DNA from: Spirometra erinaceieuropaei
Lineage: Eukaryota > Platyhelminthes > Cestoda > Diphyllobothriidea > Diphyllobothriidae
Direction of reading: 5' to 3'
DNA: 64,000 nucleotides
Assembly: GCA_902702965.1 (NCBI GenBank)
Contig: CACRXP010000008.1
Span: 2,811,319 to 2,875,318, forward strand
How positions within the stretch are numbered: position 1 is the stretch's first letter; each line of letters starts with the position of its first letter. Position numbers and translations under genes: made by a program. Shown here in pieces: positions 56,235-64,000 of this stretch. Under the pieces are notes generated by a model that worked only from the letters and a program-made list of their open reading frames with translations, did no database searches and was not told where the DNA came from.

Positions 56235-59200
56235 TACTGACACAATTTGCACATGTAGGCATTTGACAGTAAGGGTTCATAAACAAACAACGAAATCAAA
56301 GGTCAAATGGGGTTATGTAGCCCCACCTGAGGTAGACAAAATCCAGCCAGCTGTAATACAGGATCGGCGTTATTAGGGGTTATTACAACGGGGCCGGTAA
56401 TGCACAGGCGAGGAGGTCAAGTAGTTGTATGCAAAATAAAAATGGTTGAGAATGCACGGTTGGACTTTGAGTGGTTGAGAAATAGTTGCCTTAACTTCTG
56501 ACCCTAACCCTAACACCTAACCATGACCCCTAGCCCCAACCCCAACAGTATTGTGTCCATGACGTGGGGTTACACAACCACATCTTGCTAAATTAAATCC
56601 CACTCCTGCCATTTGTTAAATTTAGGAAAATTAAACAAAATAATGTTATCTTGCAAATGAAGAGGATATTTTGACTTCCCCTGATAAAAATGCCGTCCTC
56701 AACGGTGACGTTTAATGTGGGAACTTAATTTAACCTATAGCTCAATAACTAACACGTACGGGACTTTACAATTTTGGTAAAAGCGAACTGCTGGAATTAC
56801 ATTTCCATCCTCAATTTTGTCATCGCGGAGTCACAGAGTTTTACTTGTCCCAATCATACATAATAAATACTTTACTATAAACTAATTTCGGATATTCCTC
56901 CGTGGAAAACACACCAGGAGGCATCGCTTAATTTTCCACGTCTGAGTCAATTTTCATGAGAAACTTGAATGGCTGAAATCTGTCACCAGCCGAAATTGGT
57001 TAAAAGTTAAAAAATGAAAAAATGAAAAATAAATAGATGAAACATTTTATTTTTTACATTCTGCCTGTATATAAGATAGCAGTTAGAAATGTCCCCTTGT
57101 TGAGCAATACCTAGGACAACAAGTTATTTTCTGCCAGGCATTCGGGGATCAGCAAAAGTATTTTTTTTCTGGAGGCAGTCTTAAAACTGCCTTTAGAATG
57201 CGTAATTTTCCACGCACTAGTTGCTCTACTCTACTTTGATCCTCCTAAGCATGAATGTGGCATTAATTACAAGGCAAATGTTCCGTATTATCATCGTTCA
57301 TTTCACATCTGGTATAGTTCGAGTTGATTTAGCTGGAGATAAGAACCGATAATTATGTTGTCCGATATTTGATGGATGCTATGAAAGAAGATTTTTCAAC
57401 CCTGACGAAATTTTAATATTATGCCTTATATGTCACCACTTACACACCATAATTTGTTTGTTAAATATAGGACTTCTGTTTCTTAAATGACCCAACGTCC
57501 AGTATTGAGCAATTATCTGACCTAAAATGAAATCTGACTATCTTAAACAGCAGATAATTAATTTAACTTTACCAGAAAAAATACTTGTAACATAAGAGAG
57601 ATTTAGAAAATAAAACAGACTGGTATGCTATTAATACATAGGGGCGTTAGACATAAAATATTGCTTTTGCCAAAAACTGTGCTTAAAACTTCTTCTGCTT
57701 ATTTTTTGTCGCACGGTGAGCGCCCCTCAATAATTCGTTACGTTTTTCTGTTCGAAGTGTTTCCTGCATTGAGCTTGATACATTTCCACGACAGTTCTGA
57801 ATATTGCCAAAAATATCACCTGATTTACAATATGAGTAACAGTCAGCAATTGTCTCACTACTGCGTGATACAAATGACAAAGTGCAAATTAGGATATTTC
57901 TCAGGAAGGTATTTGAAGGCTTTTTTTGAGACTGATCATTGCATTATTTTCAACCGATAAGATTTTAAAGTAATTTGATATCTGACGTTATTCCATTTCT
58001 GTGACTGAACGAGTTGCAATTGCATGTAACAGAATTTTACTCGCTCGCTTCGGCGACAGTCTCGCATTACCTTTCCAGGTTCAAACACATCAGAAAGGTG
58101 GTAGCTCTCTGTTAGCTTGTTACACGTAAGTGCTTTTTCTAGAACAAACTTACTGGAATTTTTTTTTAGGTAAACAGACCCCAGCAAGTTCTGCGGAAAA
58201 ACTCATACAAACCATGAAGAAGTCGTGATCGGCAAACGTACGGTTTCAGTTATGCATTGTCAGGTTTGTGCGGTAGCCCCTGTCATAAAAGGTCGTCGAA
58301 AAGTGCAAAAAAACGCCAAACTAGTGCCTAAACATTCTGAACAAGAGGGGAGGCGGGGAAGGGGGTTAGGCTCCAGTTCCGAAGTCAAGATACGGCGGAC
58401 ACCATTGGGTGGTGTTAGGGGTATGAATATGCGGGTTCCGTTTCGAAGAGGGCAAATATGAATGAACCTATTTTACGAGGACAAGATATGGTCAGGTAAC
58501 CATGCGAACCAATTAGGAGAAATGTACCCGGCGGGAAGACATGCACCAGGCATGATAAAAGTTCCTACAGTTTCGTATCTCTGTGGCAGAAACGAAGATC
58601 AGTCCAATGGTTAGTCAATTGAGCTAGGATAATATGCCCTGCCGAGAGGCTGGAGTATGAGCTCACATTCGAACAGAACGCGATGGCGTAGAACAGTATG
58701 CCCAAATAATTTATTGCTAAAAGAACGGACGCACCGGCGTCCAGAAAGACGACTATTTTCCTTAAATTGCTGCTTTAAGAAAGCCCGATCGATAACTGGG
58801 TACACACCTCCTCAAGCAGCCAATTTGTCGCCTCAAAACAGAGGAATAGTTGCCTCTTTGGATCCCTTTAATGGGCATTCACATCTTCTTGTGAAGTAAA
58901 TGGGCACCCGTCCAGGCGAATCCTGTTTGACGCAACCGCCTGAATGACAGCGATTACCGAGCGGATCTCAATCGAGCTTTTTGAGTCATATGCAAGTTGT
59001 GGATTATGCCGTCAGATACATGCGGCACAGAAAGTTATGGCAATTCATATTCTGTCACCCCCTCCATTGAGTGCTAATCTACTATCAAAAGCGAAAATAA
59101 GATTCTCTCCGAGACTTGCAAGCGATTGAAAGACCTTCCACTTCACAGCTATGTCATGCTCATGCTCAGCCAACTGTCAGTTATGCCATTCATTTCAACT

Positions 59201-59330
59201 GACGGACATTAGACGTCGACAACTTGAAAATTCACGACCACAGCTCGATGATTTCCCAAAGACCCCAATTTTCTTGCTGTATCGACTCAGGCTGCCTACT
59301 TCTTACCTTCCACAATACATATATATATGT
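56235..59330. other. Long AT-rich stretch without recognised gene
   Basis: No domain-bearing frame; the longest is 57625-57960 (plus, 111 codons) with a partly antisense partner. A short telomere-like tract lies at 56500-56525. Confidence 0.35.
56500..56525 (+). repeat. Short degenerate (CCCTAA)n tract
   Basis: 'gaccctaaccctaacaccta' has about three units of the complement of TTAGGG. It is too short to mean a telomere; an interstitial telomere-like scrap or chance. Confidence 0.5.
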
Positions 59331-59366
59331 ATATGTTGGAAAGGTAATACCGACAAAGACAAGGGA

Positions 59367-59411
59367 GACCGGGATGGCCATTTCTGGCTTATTAGCCGTC
59401 ATCAGCCAGTC
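59367..59411 (-). ncRNA. Type I hammerhead ribozyme candidate (copy H3)
   Basis: Minus strand, 45 nt: stem I GACTGG/CCGGTC (one G-U), CTGATGA, stem II GGCT-AATA-AGCC flanked by C and A, GAA, stem III ATGGCCAT (2 pairs possible around a GGCC loop), cleavage triplet ATC. All core residues of a hammerhead are present. It lies directly 3' of a tRNA-like head. Confidence 0.8.
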
Positions 59412-59434
59412 ATACCCAACCCCAAGTGTGGATC

Positions 59435-59500
59435 ACTTGAGATTCGAACCCGGGATCTTTGGTCATGGAGTTGAACGCTCTACCATTGAGCCACGGGCCC
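59435..59500 (-). other. tRNA-like head with A and B boxes
   Basis: Minus strand: A-box-like GTGGCTCAATGGTAGAGC and B box GGGTTCGAATC, 30 bases apart, as in tRNA-derived SINEs. It could serve as an internal RNA polymerase III promoter. The anticodon arm is not clearly foldable. Confidence 0.65.
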
Positions 59501-59674
59501 GTTGTCCTGTCGGTTGTGATCGGGAATATTAATTATGATAGTGGGCGCTCACCGATCAGGTTACGGAACATGCTCGTTCCGTTGTGCCTTGGGGCTCATA
59601 CTTAAACCCTCGCAGGCAGTCGCACAGCGACTAGTGATATATGTTGGAAAGGCAATACCGACAAAGACAAGGGA

Positions 59675-59719
59675 GACCGGAATGGCCATTTCTGGCTTAT
59701 TAGCCGTCATCAGCCAGTC
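59675..59719 (-). ncRNA. Type I hammerhead ribozyme candidate (copy H4)
   Basis: Identical to H3 except for the cleavage triplet ATT in place of ATC. Same strand as H3, at a distance of 308 bp. Confidence 0.8.
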
Positions 59720-59746
59720 ATACCCGATCACAACCGACAGGACCAC

Positions 59747-59812
59747 GGGCCCGTGGCTCAATGGTAGAGCGTTCAACTCCATGACCAAAGATCCCGGGTT
59801 CGAATCTCAAGT
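59747..59812 (+). other. tRNA-like head with A and B boxes
   Basis: Plus-strand counterpart of the head at 59435-59500, with the same A- and B-box sequences. Followed 24 bases later by hammerhead H5. Confidence 0.65.
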
Positions 59813-59835
59813 GATCAACACTTGGGGTTGGGTAT

Positions 59836-59880
59836 GACTGGCTGATGACGGCTAATAAGCCAGAAATGACCATTCCGGTC
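59836..59880 (+). ncRNA. Type I hammerhead ribozyme candidate (copy H5)
   Basis: Plus strand: stem I GACTGG 59836-59841 with CCGGTC 59875-59880, CTGATGA 59842-59848, stem II within 59849-59862, GAA 59863-59865, stem III ATGACCAT 59866-59873, cleavage base T 59874. Confidence 0.8.
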
Positions 59881-60266
59881 TCCCTTGTCTTCGTCGGTAT
59901 TACCTTTCCAACATATATCACTAGTCGCTGTGCGACTGCCTGCGAGGGTTTAAGTATGAGCCCCAAGGCACAACGGAACGAGCATGTTCCGTAACCTGAT
60001 CGGTGAGCGCCCACTATCATAATATATGTATATATTGGAAGATGGGCATCCCAAGTAACATATTTCGAAGAAGAATGAGTCCTTTGGGAAAATGCACAAA
60101 CTTTATTTCGTAAATTTTCGAGTCTGGTTCCCCAGCTCGTCTTCAGACGTGTAGTAAGTGTGAAGAAACAGTCAAAATTTAAACAATGCCGAAAAAAATC
60201 GATATTGCTCTGTCATGACTGAGGATGGGTTAATGCTGTGGGCTGATGTCACGTCTTGATTGGCTA

Positions 60267-60539
60267 TTACCTTTTCCATTTTTCTTTGAGACTTGTGTAC
60301 ATGGTATCAGGGTCGATGCGTCGACTGATGCATGAATCATCAGAGTGAATGGCCTCTAGGAATTCTCGGCCTTTCTTATATGGGCAGGAACCGACAATGC
60401 GTGTTTTATCCCAAGCGAATTTGTGCCCAGTTTCAAGAGTATGCATGGCGTCTTGGGATAAGTGGTCCCGCCTCTTCACCGCCAATTGGTGTTCATGTAA
60501 GCGTGTAGAGGCGGATTTTCCGGTTTGACGTGAACGCAA
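60267..60539 (-). pseudogene. PLE family A endonuclease, minus copy, GIY half missing
   Basis: Frame reads QTGKSASTRLHEHQLAVKRR, then LETGHKFAWDKTRIVG, EFLEAIHSDD and RRIDPDTMYTSL. The YIG-side Arg/His motif and the C-terminal conserved tail are present, but VVYKIPC and the YIG strand are missing because of a deletion that joins the RT fragment directly to QTGK. It cannot nick DNA in this form. Confidence 0.8.
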
Positions 60540-60819
60540 TTCCCGGTAGTGTTGAGATGATAGCTTTATGCAGAGTTTCTAGCTGATCTCTCTTGACGAT
60601 GACAAAGGTGTCATCGACGTAGTGTACCCACAATTTGGGATTGAATAATGGTAAGGCCATAGCCTCTAATTTTTGCATTGTGACTTCAGCCAAAAATCCA
60701 GAAATAGGTGACCCCATAGGAGCCCCTTTCAGCTGTCGATAACATTCATGTGCGAACGAGAAGTTCGTTTCCAGACATAGGTCCAAGAGTTCAAGCAAAG
60801 CAGATACAGGAACATCCAT
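60507..60819 (-). pseudogene. PLE family A reverse transcriptase fragment
   Basis: Frame 60493-60819: ECYRQLKGAPMGSPISGFLA (motif with the PMGSP turn) and WVHYVDDTFVIVKRD (YVDD catalytic pair) followed by LHKAIISTLPGI. Both catalytic Asp are intact and there are no stops, but only about 95 residues of palm remain. At about 60535 the frame runs out of phase into the endonuclease part, marking a deletion of the thumb and linker. Confidence 0.85.
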
Positions 60820-60841
60820 GTCGTAGGATAGGGTTGGCTAT

Positions 60842-61201
60842 TTGGATAAGAAAGAAGTAGTCTATAAGATTCCATGTGGCACTTGTAATGCAGTGTATTG
60901 TGGTCAAACCGGAAAATCCGCCTCTACACGCCTACATGAACACCAATTGGCAGTGAAGAGGCGGGACCACTTATCCCAAGACGCCATGCATACTCTTGAA
61001 ACTGGGCACAAATTCGCTTGGGATAAAACACGCATTGTCGGTTCCTGCCCATATAAGAAAGGCCGAGAATTCCTAGAGGCCATTCACTCTGATGATTCAT
61101 GCATCAATCGACGCATCGACCCTGATACCATGTACACAAGTCTCAAAAAAAATGGAAAAGGTAATAGCCAATCAAGACGTGACATCAGCCCACAGCATTA
61201 A
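60842..61201 (+). CDS. PLE family A GIY-YIG endonuclease (intact domain, truncated protein)
   Basis: A 119-codon frame contains EVVYKIPCGTCNAVYCGQTG (GIY half VYKI, Cys pair, YCGQTG for YIG), STRLHEHQLAVKRRD, LETGHKFAWDKTRIVG and SCINRRIDPDTMYTSL. In PLEs this C-terminal nuclease cuts the target for target-primed reverse transcription. All visible motifs are preserved and no stop interrupts it, yet RT upstream is missing, so the copy is 5'-truncated. This is the best preserved endonuclease in the window. Confidence 0.85.
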   Translation: MDKKEVVYKIPCGTCNAVYCGQTGKSASTRLHEHQLAVKRRDHLSQDAMHTLETGHKFAWDKTRIVGSCPYKKGREFLEAIHSDDSCINRRIDPDTMYTSLKKNGKGNSQSRRDISPQH

Positions 61202-61365
61202 CCCATCCTCAGTCATGACAGAGCAATATCGATTTTTTTCGGCATTGTTTAAATTTTGACTGTTTCTTCACACTTACTACACGTCTGAAGACGAGCTGGG
61301 GAACCAGACTCGAAAATTTACGAAATAAAGTTTGTGCATTTTCCCAAAGGACTCATTCTTCTTCG

Positions 61366-61367
<2 letters not shown>

Positions 61368-61402
<35 letters not shown>
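61368..61402. repeat. (AT)n microsatellite
   Basis: About 17 AT units exactly at the end of the PLE arm and the start of the next palindrome. Its position suggests a PLE terminal repeat or insertion preference. Confidence 0.95.
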
Positions 61403-61405
<3 letters not shown>

Positions 61406-61805
61406 AAGGAAGACGTTCTTCGGAAAAAATCGAGTTGTACTCGTGGATTTTCGAATTGGTGACACCAACCCCTCGTCAGACGAAATGAAGAGAAAAGAGA
61501 GAGTGAGACAGTCACACTAGACTAATAGACGAGACAGGACAAACATTGGCGGACGAACTATTAGCGTGTGAGGAGGGATGCGAGTAGGGAAAAGGCTCAG
61601 AACCCAGCATGACTCCCTACCCGCATCCCTCCTCACACGCTAATGGTTCGTCCGCCAATGTTTGTCCTGTCTCGTCTATTAGTCTAGTGTGACTGTCTCA
61701 CTCTCTCTTTTCTCTTCATTTCGTCTGACGACGGGTTGGTGTCACCAATTCGAAAATTCACGAGTACAACTTGATTTTTTCCGAAGAAGCTCTTCCTTTT
61801 TCATT
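61403..61805. mobile_element. Palindromic element with about 185-bp arms and PLE-like signatures
   Basis: Arms 61403-61590 and 61615-61805 are near-perfect inverted repeats ('gaggagggatgcg', 'ttggcggacgaac', 'gacaggacaaac', 'tctagtgtgactgtctc' on the two strands). The loop is about 25 bases. Each arm has a CTGACGA...CGAAAATT signature near its outside end (61450-61479 minus, 61725-61754 plus), like the PLE 3' regions, so it may be two PLE-derived ends joined head to head. Confidence 0.8.
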
Positions 61806-61839
61806 ATATCGTCTCGGAATGCCTACCACTTCTACTCTA

Positions 61840-62044
61840 CATATATATATATATATATATCAGGTGAATAATTTCAGAAATTAATCAGTGCAGAACTTGG
61901 AGTTAAATCTCCGGGACATGACTTTTTAGAGTCAGAACCGGAGTACGGTATAATACCTTTACAATATATATATATATTTTTTTTAAACAAAAATGGCGTT
62001 TTTTTAAATGGTATATATTGTGTAACTCATACTTTTGGATTGAT
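61840..62044. other. Unassigned, with (AT)n tracts
   Basis: AT tracts at about 61842-61860 and 61965-61980 and a T-rich stretch; nothing else seen. Confidence 0.4.
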
Positions 62045-63040
62045 GCACTCAACTGACACCTCCCACGTAAGTGGGAAGTGTGCTCCTCGACTCGGTCCCC
62101 ATACGGCTTCGGCTGCACGGGCGATTTGAGCCCGACACGTCAAGCGTCGTGAATAGGCAGGCAGCGAATTGACGCCCCCACTCAGTCCACGCAGTTCGCC
62201 CCGTTGTGTGTGTGTTATGTGGAGCGGCGGGCTGGTGACCTGGGAGATGGGCTGAAACAGCACCTTCTACGGCCCTCTCACGCAAGTGAGAGACACGCCG
62301 TTCAACTCCTGTTGTGCGAAATCCTGGTGTGTGTGTATGGGGGGCCAGGTCGTGAACGTGGCGCATGCAGGCATGGTCAGTCGACAGTGCCAGCCACCGC
62401 GCCCATTTCCCACTCCAGTTTGCTGACCGACTCGGACAGCGGCTGTGGTGTGGGAATGGGAAGGGAGAGTGAGGTCGACGACTCAGCGCACTTCCTCCTC
62501 AGTATAAACAATCTGACGCGCTTGAAGCTATCACGGTGCGCTAAAAGCGGTGGCTTGGAAGGTTGCCAACTGACGGGATAACTTGGACCTCCTCCTCGAC
62601 TGTTGGGGGTCTGAGAGCCAGGCTGCAATGGCTCCTTCTTAATGCGGCCTTTATGGCACTCCCACAGTGTGGGATCCAAGCCAGGCGTCGGCGGCACGCC
62701 TACGTGCGGCTTCGGCCGTGCCAGCCTCTAATCTCTGTTGTGTTGATTGAAATCCTGGTTATTTGTTGTGTGGACCAGGGTGTGTGGTGGAAGGCCAAGG
62801 TGAGGATCCGTCCGAGCCATCCACCTGCGGCCTCCCTCATCTCTGGTCTTTTTGACTCTGTCTTGACACCGCTACCGGGCGAGGGGGGAGGAGGGAGGGC
62901 AGGTAGATGTAACGCAAGTCCACGGGCAGTATAAACCCCTGCGCAAGTCACCGTCCCTGCTTCCAACGCTGCTGCTGTGGGGCACACGGTGGACATCATA
63001 GAAATCGATGGTCGAACCACCGTATGTTGTATACTATAAG
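62045..63040 (+). repeat. Repeat B, longest copy
   Basis: Most complete member of the family: head ('ccactcagtccacgcag', 'gtggagcggcgggctgg'), middle ('caatctgacgcgcttgaag', 'ggttgccaactgacggga', 'ggctccttcttaatgcgg') and core ('gaccagggtgtgtggtgg', 'ttttgactctgtcttgaca', 'gcacacggtggacatcat'). About 1 kb, GC-rich relative to its surroundings, no conserved open frame. It directly precedes the 3' end of a minus-strand PLE. Confidence 0.7.
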
Positions 63041-63044
63041 TAAC

Positions 63045-64000
63045 ATTGTACGGTATATATACGAATGAAGGCGAAATTTCGAGTTCCAGGTGTATGCATA
63101 AGTGCAGAAAAGGAGTTGAGCACCGGAACACTTCGTTTATTGTCCTGAGCTCGTACAGGAGTCCATCGTCCGAGTTAGTGGCAGAAACAGGACAAGCGGC
63201 AGTTATAAGGCACGTAGGCCCAATCATCGACCGACGTCGCACGAATGGAGGTGACTAAACAGGGCTCTGTACGCCGGCGCCAGATCGATAAATCGATCGA
63301 CCGAATTCTCATCCGAGGCCCAGGCCTCAATCAATTCTCGGCCTGTTTTGTTTCCGGCGTGGGCGACTATTTTGGTGACTGCGAAGTCAAACTCGTGACC
63401 CATTTCGTAGGTGTTGGCGGCCACTTGTGATAATGCGTCGCCTCGCCGCACAGCCAGCTTATGTTCGTGTATGCGCGATCCGAGCATGCGTCCAGTCTGT
63501 CTTGTGTAGTTACAAGGGCAATTTTGACTCGGGATGCGATACACTACTCCAGATTGCTCTTCAGGTTTTAACCGGTCTTTGATTTTCATGACCTTGTTGC
63601 GCATGGTGGCTTTCGGGCGGTGTGCAATTCCAACACCTAGCTTCGCAGCAATGAGTTCGGTCGCTTCTAAAACGCCCTTAATGTATGGCCGATGTATGAT
63701 GTTCGAGTTCTCTGATGGCGACCGCGTAGTCAGCGACTTATGAATGCCCTCGGATAGCCATTTTGCACACACTGGTCGCGGAGATAACGGGCCTCACGCG
63801 CTCTGTCCTCTGGTTTGCTGCAATGAGTTTGGATCCGTTTGAAGAACGTCTTCACACAGCTTCGTTTGTGAGCCACTGGATGGTTGCTGTGAAAACTGAG
63901 AAGCTGTGTGGTGTTCGTTGCCTTCCTTTAAACCGTCGTTTTAAGTTTACCGTTAAGGTTTCTTCTGACGAGCACATCCAGGAAGGGCAACTGCTGTTCC
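63045..64000 (-). pseudogene. PLE family B: RT end, linker and GIY-YIG, decayed
   Basis: Minus strand from the right edge: QLPFLDVLVRRNLNGKL, a TAA stop at 63927-63929 in place of an expected aromatic residue, then LSFHSNHPVAHKRSCVKTFF and YLRDQCVQNGYPRAFISR with a stop. A shift to the frame 63224-63772 gives NIIHRPYIKGVLEATEL, KIKDRLKPEEQSGVVYRIPS, CPCNYTRQTGRMLGSRIHEH (YIG Gly changed to Arg), AHAGNKTGRELIEAW and VDRFIDLAPAYRAL, ending at 63224. RT palm lies outside the window. It is inactive because of the stop, the frameshift and the YIG change. The 3' region (63050-63220) shares the 'ggacgatggactcctg' block with the 26.3-kb copy. Confidence 0.85.

Larger units (their letters stand above)
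59335..60022. mobile_element. Retrozyme-like cluster: tandem copies on minus joined to an inverted plus copy
   Basis: Reading minus from 59735: hammerhead H4, body, tail ('ccttggggctcata' region), the outer block 'gtgggcgctcacc' complement, leader ('tcccgatcacaaccgacagg'), tRNA-like head, hammerhead H3. From 59740 the plus strand carries leader, tRNA-like head (59747-59812), hammerhead H5, body and tail to 60022. The tail regions 59535-59680 and 59878-60022 are almost identical inverted arms. The cluster thus contains a directly repeated pair of ribozymes (308 bp apart) and a palindrome. Confidence 0.8.
60045..61372. mobile_element. PLE family A pair in inverted orientation
   Basis: Two 3' ends of one PLE family face outward: 60045-60530 (minus) and 60900-61372 (plus). 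They are nearly identical through the GIY-YIG coding part, the 3' region and a 'gaagaagaatgagtccttt' end block. The minus copy continues inward into an RT fragment; the plus copy begins with a complete GIY half. The similarity of the arms indicates a young duplication or an assembly artefact. Each 3' region has a CTGAAGA...GAAAAT signature (60117-60146 minus, 61285-61314 plus). Confidence 0.85.

Noticed and set aside
56500..56525. Telomere
   Set aside because: About three imperfect CCCTAA units in mid-scaffold; far too short.
57625..57960. 111-codon frame as a small gene
   Set aside because: Composition is that of AT-rich non-coding DNA, it has an antisense partner frame and no domain.

Overview
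This window looks like a repeat-dominated intergenic stretch of a metazoan nuclear genome, most probably a flatworm and perhaps a diphyllobothriid-type tapeworm. The reasons are many broken retroelements with no operon structure, several distinct Penelope-like elements (PLEs) with GIY-YIG endonucleases, a Ty3/gypsy pol of the kind common in flatworms, CR1/jockey-like and RTE-like LINEs, tRNA-headed short elements and dense MITEs. The organism call is inference from family resemblance; no host protein-coding gene was recognised. A 72-base N gap at 55342-55413 shows this is a scaffold.

Layout. 0-4.3 kb: the endonuclease part of a LINE (minus strand, running off the left edge) abuts a 5'-truncated gypsy element whose RT frame is separated from RNase H/integrase by a small deletion. 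4.9-9.2 kb: a PLE GIY-YIG fragment, a LINE RT tail (minus) and a decayed PLE with RT and GIY-YIG. 12.1-14.6 kb: a direct tandem duplication of a roughly 1.2-kb non-coding unit. 14.9-25.7 kb: a field of MITEs with TA-flanked CAGT ends and inverted arms of several hundred bases. 25.9-30.1 kb: three pieces of one PLE family in mixed orientation, a second PLE family and two LINE RT tails. 31.1-36.5 kb: fold-back elements carrying hammerhead-like motifs, a MITE and a gypsy 3' end. 36.6-41.5 kb: one RTE-like LINE with C2H2-finger tail, whose catalytic RT core is replaced by a MITE. 42-48 kb: copies of a GC-rich dispersed repeat ('repeat B'), a fold-back element enclosing a tandem array, and a PLE scrap. 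49.5 kb: a palindrome with a tRNA-like sequence in each arm. 51.2-54 kb: a MITE nested in a MITE. 55.8-64 kb: a dense cluster of palindromes, retrozyme-like units and PLEs.

The most interesting system is a family of short elements at 18.8, 31.1-32.0, 55.8 and 59.3-60.0 kb. Each unit joins a tRNA-like head (A and B boxes) to a 45-nt sequence that folds as a type I hammerhead ribozyme (stem I, CTGANGA, stem II, GAA, short stem III, NUH site). At 59.37-59.72 kb two hammerheads lie in the same orientation 308 bp apart, the arrangement expected of a retrozyme whose transcript self-cleaves to a unit-length RNA. The same family also forms long palindromes. Similar CTGANGA...GAA signatures recur in the 3' regions of the PLEs, which would supply reverse transcriptase. 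The cooperation between the two is inference.
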